This document shows positions 56,640 through 64,000 of a stretch of 64,000 nt of DNA, piece after piece; within the stretch, counting starts at the first letter, position 1, and each line of letters starts with the position of its first letter. The notes beneath the pieces are model-generated. The model had not been told where the DNA came from and ran no database searches. It saw nothing but the letters and a program-made list of their open reading frames with translations. The stretch comes from Siderastrea radians (Eukaryota; Cnidaria; Anthozoa; Scleractinia; Rhizangiidae), in assembly GCA_964017195.1 (NCBI GenBank), contig OZ024890.1, forward strand, positions 54,183,841 through 54,247,840, written 5' to 3'. Position numbers and translations under genes: made by a program.

Positions 56640-57030
56640 AGGATGGTGCATCCTAATACAGAGGTATTTTTGCAAAGCTTGTGACTATGGGGAAGAGGGA
56701 GATCAAAGCAAGGGTTATTGGAATCAAAAAGGAAAAATGTGGGTAACTGCACATTTTTCTAGAAAAGCTTTTAAAATACAAAGAATGCATGGCATTTTAT
56801 CTCCAAATTAAAACTCAGTTATCTCTGAAAAATGCTTGGTTACCCCAATTTTTTTTTTGGGGGGGGGGGGGGATTCTGATAGCCCTTGCGAAGACCTGCT
56901 TTTTCCACATAGTCATAAACTGCACAAAAATACAGTTGTATTAGTAGGCAAATTACTTAAGAAACCTGAATATCTCAGACCCCACCTAAGATACGCAGAA
57001 CGTATGCACAGTAGCAAAAGAAGGCACCGT
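56640..57030. repeat. Inverted pair of a dispersed repeat (family F)
   Basis: The minus-strand copy at about 56640-56760 (reverse complement TTACCCACATTTTTCCTTTT, then CACAAGCTTTGCAAAAATAC) faces a plus-strand copy at about 56838-56970 (TTACCCCAATTTTTTTTTTG, then CATAAACTGCACAAAAATAC). A G-run of about 14 at 56859-56873 is a weak point for sequencing. Confidence 0.55.
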
Positions 57031-57524
57031 TGTTAACCTGTAAAATTTTTGCCTAAACAAGACTTTAAACCAATTGGCTCAATCCAAACAATAAAACAGT
57101 GTTTATCCTAAACAACAGACTGCTAATTACATTGAAAAAATAAACAGCAGTTTAATTACCCTGCAAGTAAAGGTTTCTTGGTTACCTCACGCTCTGATGG
57201 GCAAACAAGAAACCTCTGAAAAAACTCTCCGTTTCTTATCTACCAGCATCCACGAATGGGGATAAATAGATTAAAAATGCTGGATTCTAACTGGCTCTCA
57301 ACTGGTTTAGAGCCTTCATATGCAGTAAATGTTGATAAAAAGTGTTATGCTTGCCTGTCTGTAGTATGCAACATATTTACTCATTTTCTTTTTACAAAAT
57401 TTCTCCAAGCTCACAATCTCAGTACAAAGACAAGACACCAGCTGTGAATGCTTTGTTTTACGAAGATTTAACTGGGGTCTAAGTTAGCTCAAACAAACCT
57501 GGTGTAAGTAAGGCTTCATGGATT

Positions 57525-57665
57525 TGGTCTTTTGGTCAGCACCATCCACGCAAGATTTATGTCAAAATGCTGGAGAATCGAAATCTGATTGGCTACTATA
57601 TTTTACTGGAAGTCTACCAGTAGAAAGTTGCAAAAAAGGAAAGCAGCCTCTGGGAACGAGGTTGA
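57525..57665. mobile_element. MITE family C, second copy
   Basis: AATCGAAATCTGATTGGCTA and ACTATATTTTACTGGAAGTC match the copy at 22439-22676. The right end is GCAGCCTCTGGGAACGAGGT. Confidence 0.7.
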
Positions 57666-57670
57666 ATCTT

Positions 57671-58727
57671 CGTAGCAGTCTAATGCTTAAGGGCACGTGC
57701 AAAATATGTAAGTAAGGAAGTGGAGATGTGTATGCAGGGCCGTAGCTAGCATGAGGCAAGACAAGGCACTTGCCTCGTCTTGGTTTTATGCCAAAATAAA
57801 AAATAATACTATTGGAAAAATAATCTCTGTCTTGCGATTGAGTGAAAAGATTAATCAAAGCACCATACATTATAAGGTGTGCGAAAAAGGTTTTGAAAAG
57901 ACTCAAGTCGCTTGCATTCTGGCTATCAGCTTCTTTCAGGACGTACATGTAAGAGACAGGCTGTGTGACACCTATCCCATGCGCATTGCTACGACTACAG
58001 GCAGCTGATCCAAAGAATCATGGCTTATAAAAGTCAAAACTTTTAGGGAATCAGTGCTCACGTTTTCTTGAGCTACTTTGTCACACTTTTTTGGCATGCA
58101 TTGCCTAAAAAGCTATTAACTGGATTATAAATTTGCCTTGGTATTCTGTCTTGGAAGAAATACAATTTGACAAGGACAGGGTTGGCATAAATCATAGTTT
58201 AAAATACAAGATTACAAAGCTGGTGCTGGTCAAGACTTTCACTTTTGTGAGGAATACTAAAAGAGCCATTTGGCTGGCTCAAAAGTTTTTTACCAAACGG
58301 AGTTTCCATAAAAAGGTTTTTCTCTAGAACATCCATGCTGGCTACTGGTGATATGACGTTTTCTCTCAGGCCACAGTGGAGTTCTACAGTTCGCAGCTGC
58401 AACTGAATTTGATAATTTTGAAGCAGCAGGGTTTTTGCATGAGTTACCAGCCATTGCTAGAAAGGGAGCAGGAAGACAGGGGTGGGGTGTATAAGAGCGA
58501 TGAGAAATTCAGGATAGCCATCTACTTGGTGCCAGTATTACACACACTTATAGTGGGTATAAAAAATGTTGAAAGCACTAAAAATCTGTTGTTTTTAAAG
58601 AAAAATCTGACGAAAAATGCTGAAAACAGCATTTCAGAGGGACTTCCTTTTAAAAATTTTCTGGGGGAGCATGCCCCAGACCCCACTAGAAGGGCGCTCA
58701 CAACACTTGTCTTGTCTCTTCTGCCCC
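57671..58727. other. Intergenic stretch, no supported gene
   Basis: CAGGGCCGTAGCTAG at 57735-57749 resembles a hAT-type terminal end. I could not find its partner. Remaining frames are short. Confidence 0.4.
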
Positions 58728-59160
58728 GGGGGCTACTCCCACATATAACCTATATGTATGTGCCACTGTGAAGGGTATGGTTTTCAAGAAGTTTGGTCTG
58801 CAATAGGGTATAGAAATCAGGGAGTTTTGGTCTAGAATAGGGTGTCAGTTACTGGGGAAACTGGAAAGTAGTGTGGCAAATTTAGACCAAAAGAGAGTTT
58901 GAAAAACTCAGAAATAAATGTAAATTCGATAACGGCAACTTTCTTGATGGACAGATGTTTTCCATTGAAAACACTATGTGGCTATATTGGACGGAGGTTT
59001 TTGGAAGATAGCTAGTCTAGAATAGGGTAGGGATTTTCAGCATCTAGATTAGAATAGGGTTCTAAAATGGAGCTGGAAGTGATCTGGTATAGGTTAAGGG
59101 TTTCTGAGTCCCAGCAGCACACCCCCACCCAAACATTTTCTGAGTACCCCACCCCCTCCC
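58728..59160 (+). repeat. Dispersed repeat family E, copy 2
   Basis: It carries GGGGGCTACTCCC at the start, repeated phrases 'ggtctagaatagggt', and a C-rich end (CACCCCCACCC ... CCCCACCCCCTCCC). Confidence 0.65.
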
Positions 59161-59312
59161 GCACACTGTTCTGAAAGTCTGGCTATGGCCTTGGTATTAG
59201 AAATCTTATGTATGCAGGACAGGAAATTGGAGGGTCTTCTACAGAGATTGATTATTTGCCTACTGGAGCATAGGGTGCCCAAGAGACCTCTGCTTGCAGG
59301 GTATTGTTTAAT

Positions 59313-59622
59313 GGGCTATAATTCCATTTAATATCTGCACCCCCCCTGGTTGAGGACTGACCTTTCCCTCTAACCCCTAAAGAATTCCATTAAAAAGTGT
59401 TACCCCCTGAAGAATTTCACAAAAAAGCATTCACCCTTGAAGAATTCCATAAAATCTCTGTTTATCCCTGAAGAATTCCACTTATAATATGGGTTTTACC
59501 CCTAAAGAATTCCCCAGCTTCTGGCCTTTACCCCTGAAGAATTCCACGACTTTTATCCCTTACCCCTGAAGAATTCCACTGTTCCTCAACCCGGGGGGTG
59601 CAGATATTAAATGGAATAGCCC
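59313..59622. mobile_element. MITE with internal minisatellite
   Basis: Inverted ends read GGGCTATAATTCCATTTAAT (then ATCTGCACCCCCC) and the mirror GGGGGGTGCAGATATTAAAT, then GGAATAGCCC. Inside, CCCCTGAAGAATTCCA-type units occur about seven times at 30-40-bp spacing. Confidence 0.88.
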
Positions 59623-60243
59623 AATCTATAAAATTTACAAGCTTATACAAAATCCAAATGGCCGCCACGTTTGAAGTGGGAGGGTTGTGCTCCTTGTAGA
59701 AGACAAGCAGATTTCGTTTGCCACCACTGTTTAGAAAATAGTCCTTTGTTTTGGTATACCTACTAGACTTCAATTCCGTGAATCCTTTCGCGATATCATT
59801 ACAAACATCCAAAACTGATTAGCCGTCGATAGCTTCATAAGTTTAATTGTGTGGATTTCTTTGGCTCGTACACCTTTTATCCACGGGCATTAGCAGAAAA
59901 CATGCCAACGGAGGCAAAAGGAAACCTTGCAGGTATTTCTACAATAAATATATAAGGCATACCTTTAAAACTGCTAATAAAACCACCAGTCCCCAAGAAT
60001 CCCTGCTCTAACACAGACACCGACGCGTTAACTTGGCAGCACAAGAAGGTCATTCATCCGAACGAGGTTACTAAGGACAAAGTGCTGGATCCGATCGGAC
60101 TCACAAAACCAGGATCGGATCGAATTGGCTCCTGGACTATGACCTCATATTTAACAATGCAAGTTATCTCTGTATAAGAAAATAATATTTTGTTTTCTAA
60201 CATTAATGTAGGTTTTTTATTGGGCCATTTCCGAATTGCTTTT
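59623..60243. other. Intergenic stretch with a weak candidate exon
   Basis: A minus-strand frame from ATG at 59812 to about 59640 (MDVCNDIAKGFTELKSSRYT onward) has ordinary codon-like composition and might be a first exon. I recognise no domain and see no partner exon. Confidence 0.2.
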
Positions 60244-60563
60244 AGCCTCTCTATCAAAGCGAGGCTAGGTGCACAACCCGTTCATATGAAAATGAGTACA
60301 ACAATGAACTCTGAACAATGACAGACTGCAAAAACCATGTACGACCATACTTGCGTGACGTCGGATCATAATAGATCGTGATCAGTCAAAAATATAAATA
60401 AACTGTACTGGCTACAAGGCCCTGCAAGGACTGATCAAACGACGTAAAAAAAGGAATTGCCCGAAGGCAACGCAGTTCTAGAATGAGTATTCATTCACAT
60501 GAAAATAAAAACAATTTTCATATGAAAGGATATGCACCTAGCCTCGAGTTTGAAAGGGAGGCT
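60244..60563. mobile_element. MITE-like element, TIR AGCCTC
   Basis: The left end AGCCTCTCTATCAAAGCGAG (then GCTAGGTGCA) pairs with the right end TGCACCTAGCCTCGAGTTTG, then AAAGGGAGGCT. CATATGAAAAT and ATTTTCATATG lie just inside the ends. Confidence 0.85.
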
Positions 60564-63500
60564 CAAGATACCAATTCGGAAGTGGCTTGTTGATTTTGCT
60601 TTAGGGTTTTCTGAAAAACGGCCTTTCCAGTAATACCTTATTCGTAAATTCAGTACGCGCGAAATTTACTTTATTTCGCGATTTTGGCAAGCCAGTATAT
60701 AATTTCGCGAAAACACCTAGTTCGAATTCAAAATTTCATTAGCCAGTTACAGGAAAAAACAGGGCCTTAAACTTAAATATTTTTTCCTTGCTAATCGTTT
60801 TTTTGTCACTGAGTTTTGGAAGGGTTAAATCGTTCAGTCATGATTACGAGACAGAAAACCTTACCGACCAATACTTTTTAGACCGATACATAAATGTTTG
60901 TCAGATGCACGGAAATGTCATAGCCAAAACTAATTTCAAATACAAATTGGTCAAATTTAAACGGAGTCGCAAGCTAAGTACCCTGATATCAGAGGCTTTT
61001 CTTGCACGGTTTCCGGCTGGTATCTAGGGTAAATGATAAGGCAATTCAAGTTGGAACTTACTTGCCGACTTCTGACTCCGTTTAACAAGGACCCGCGTTA
61101 AACGATTACATGTAACTGATCAGGCTCAAATTCACGCTCAAGTTATCGCAAGATTTCTATCAGTTTGCCTACCAACTCAACTCGATGCAAATTCTTTCCA
61201 GTATTGTTTCCTTGGGTTTGGCAAGCAAGGCTGCATTGAAATAAATTTGTCTGCTGGTTACGTATCACTTGCGTCCACTTGTTTTGGAAGCTAACTACTG
61301 CTGATGGACATTAAAGGACGCTTATGTACCCGTCAAATCGAAGCTTCAACATCCCCCCGGGCCTACCCCGGGCATTTGACTGTGCATCGTGCCCAGACGG
61401 GGGGGGGGATTTGAACGTTGCCTTGGCAGGGTGGGAAATTTGAACCAGATTTATCTCTTGTTCTAGCGTAATACACCAGTGAGTTTTTTTTTGTTTGTTT
61501 GTTTGTTTTTTGTTTTTGTTTTTTTTTTTGAGCTATTTTGTCTACAAAATAGCCTCATAGTCGGTATGCAGCTTCAAGTTTCTGGGAAGGTTGGTTCTTT
61601 GGTTGGTTGGTTTTTGGGTGGACCATGTTCGGCATTCCCGATGACTGTCGAATTTTACCGAAAGGCTAGTTGTCGGGGCCGGAATGAAAATGAGGAAGAG
61701 AACGCACGAAAAATCCCCCTACTAAAGCCACACGACGAGAGTGTCCGAATTTTAATTGCGTGACGTTGGGTATTTATATATCAAATAGAAATGGCTGGCT
61801 TCCTTGTGGTAGACTTCCTTAGAAAACGAAACGTTAGCACAAACCTGGTTTACACGTAAGCGAAAGCAAGTTCTAGTAAATAATTCGTGGGTTATCCGAT
61901 ATTTATGATGTTCGGGCTAAGAAATATTTGTAAGCTTCGTTTGTTTTGGTAGATAAGAAGTGGAACAAATCCTTTGTACGCATGCTTATAACGTACGTTT
62001 GGGGTTACATGGTTCAACTTTAGAGTGTGAGAAATAACGTGACTTCTGTACAGGGATGTCCCAAAGTGAATGATGGTAAACAGATGGTAGAGAGTTTGAA
62101 GGTATAAAAAGGGCAGAATCGTGAATTTCGAACTAAAATGAATTGTTGTTCGCACCTTTGGTAGGTTTTAAAATTATTGCCCACTTGTTCACTAGGTCAG
62201 TCAAAGGCACAAGGTCGACAAGGGAAAAAAGTGTATCCCTGGGTGGCATAAACGTTGGTCGTCCGTGCGACTAGCTAGGCACAAAGTTAGAGGCGACTTA
62301 ACATAAGAATGGGGTTCTGGTTAGCCTGCGTGGAGGTAGCGGGATTGTTTGTACAAAGTTTGAGCGGAAAGAGCAGCAGGGCAAGGAGCAAATCAAAACA
62401 ATTATCACTTGCAATACGAAGACTAACACGCAATAGCTCCACGCACGACTCGTTTCACAGTTTATAGACACAAAAATCGGTTGTTATTTTTCAGATTACA
62501 AAAACGCATAAATTTACTCATTCCCCGCTTCCTTAGTTAAGTTTCTCCCTTTGTGTAATCCACAACTACAGCTGCCACGAAAGCCAGTAAAAAGCGCCGA
62601 AGACGAACTTATGACAGTCTCATGAAAGTCTCGTGACTTGCCTTTGAACTTTGTATCATCACATGTTTGTACGTGACAAAACTCCACTTGTTTACATAAA
62701 ACAGTAACCTGATCTCATGCTCAATCAACATATCACGTTCTTTACACGTGAAACGACCCACACTAAACATTTATCACATGACTGCCTGCCCGTGTGGTAA
62801 GATTTTAATTGTTTACCGCAAGCTACATGTTTTCTTCCATCTCCCAACATAACTCCCTTTTACAACAACTCTGAACTACTATCTATCTAAAGTAATGTAA
62901 CCTTGTAAGTATCAAAATTTCACTTCCGTTTTACCGCTAAACAACCAAATATACAATAAAGCTATTGAAGCAAAATTTGACCTTTACCTGATCACACATG
63001 TACTCCACGTGTTAAAATTCACGTTCTTTACCACACAGGCGAGCCACTCCATTATTCTCAAATTCGCCCGTTTAAAATTCCAATGATTCATTCCCCCATT
63101 TCCACCTCTCTACATAACAAAACATCCCTTAAAATTGTTTTCACCCAATTTCGCATCCTACTTTCTTTCACATCAAAACGCTCATCAAAACAAAATTTAT
63201 TCGCTGAACACAGCCACTGATTTTTGTGTGGCGTCAGCCGCACGTGCGATGTTTCTGGCTTTTTTGACAGTTTGCTCCGTGACTAGTCACGCAAGACTTG
63301 CACAGGTCACACAATGGTATGATCTTTTCTAACAAGGCAAGCTTATTACTTGATTTTAGCCGTATGTTCCAAAATGTGAGTCCGTGTGAAATAATGTGAA
63401 AATAGAACAGAGCTTATTTACTTATATATTTGTCTGGGCATGGAAGTTGCCACGTTCGCAAAGCATGATGTCACGCAAGAAGCGAAGAGACAAGTTAGTA

Positions 63501-64000
63501 ACCAATGACGGTGACTTTCAAGATCGGCTATTCTCTTCTGGTTCAAACATTAAAGAATTAATGTTTGTGACAAGTTACGCTCCCTACTAGATCCAAAATA
63601 TTTGTTCATGGAAAAAATATTTATAATAGAAAGCCACAAAATTAAATTTCCATCAGTTGAGGTTACGAGGAACATTTGAGAATGGGCTTCAGAAGAGACT
63701 GTTTTCTATTATTTTGTTTGTCCCATTTCTTAGTTACATGTGTCAGCACGCGACTAATGTGAGAACATTACTCGAACTATCTATCTAACATTCACACTTC
63801 GTCTTACGTAAATTTGTAAAATCAGCCAAAGTGCGCGCTTTCCAAACACTTGTTATATTTCGCATGTATTATAACAAGAAAACGTGTTTCTCGACCATAT
63901 TCCGAGAAATCGTCCTGTCAATATGACGGAACTAATCCAAGCCGTGCTCACGGGCACGCTTATCCCAAAAAGTCCAACTTCGCTCTGGTAACTAGGCAAT
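60564..64000. other. Intergenic stretch to the window end
   Basis: It contains a T/G-rich low-complexity tract (61480-61531) and G-rich and C-rich runs near 61355-61410. Only short open frames without domain features are present. I see no gene, RNA or well-bounded element. Confidence 0.5.

Noticed and set aside
59640..59812. Candidate first exon of an unknown minus-strand gene
   Set aside because: The frame looks plausible but has no recognisable domain, no clear donor and no following exon; kept only as a low-confidence note.
1..64000. Dinoflagellate symbiont or bacterial origin for the window
   Set aside because: Canonical GT-AG introns, AT-rich spacers, metazoan adhesion and NLR domains and animal-type SINE/MITE content all point to the animal host genome.

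Overview
The window is animal nuclear DNA: long AT-rich introns with GT-AG borders, many foldback (MITE-like) elements, tRNA-derived SINEs and a broken LINE. The gene content (tandem PLAT domains, a delta-catenin-type armadillo domain, a PNP-NACHT-LRR immune-type receptor) and the repeat families suggest a cnidarian, most likely an anthozoan such as a stony coral. The species cannot be fixed from the sequence alone.

Region 1 (about 1-20,240, + strand) is the 3' part of one large gene that begins upstream of the window. I could chain 27 coding exons from 768 to a TAA at 19,076-19,078 with every splice phase matching and no internal stop (4,032 coding nt, 1,343 residues in the window). The first part encodes a half PLAT domain and five complete PLAT domains, each complete one split over two exons. 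Most are joined by very short linker exons that begin and end in phase 1. The reading frame then runs into a p120/delta-catenin/ARVCF-type armadillo domain with its family-specific basic insert, and ends in a PPxY-containing tail and a PDZ-ligand-like C-terminus (-DLWV). A PLAT-array/delta-catenin fusion is, to my knowledge, not a standard architecture and is the main finding. The introns hold fossil copies of PLAT half-exons and several foldback elements.

Region 2 (about 20,240-32,490) shows no gene I can support. It holds stacked MITEs (some nested), a hairpin with perfect 65-bp arms, a 515-bp tandem duplication and a tRNA-derived SINE.

Region 3 (32,498-about 42,070, + strand) is an NLR-like receptor gene: a nucleoside phosphorylase/nucleosidase (PNP_UDP) domain, a short basic possible nuclear-localisation exon, a NACHT NTPase with intact Walker A and B, and leucine-rich repeats. 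The gene looks damaged. The catalytic Asp motif of the PNP domain reads G..G, an in-frame TAG separates NACHT from LRR, and the acidic-repeat exon is out of frame. Just downstream lie a Sin3-like PAH domain fragment in two pieces, a tandem duplication, and a second block of the same acidic repeat.

Region 4 (about 44,700-64,000) holds a LINE fragment with the inverted layout expected from twin priming, one intact intronless C2H2 zinc-finger gene on the minus strand (50,918-52,642, 17 fingers), and a dense field of MITEs. One MITE contains a 32-bp satellite with a 128-bp higher-order period. I found no convincing gene after 52,642.
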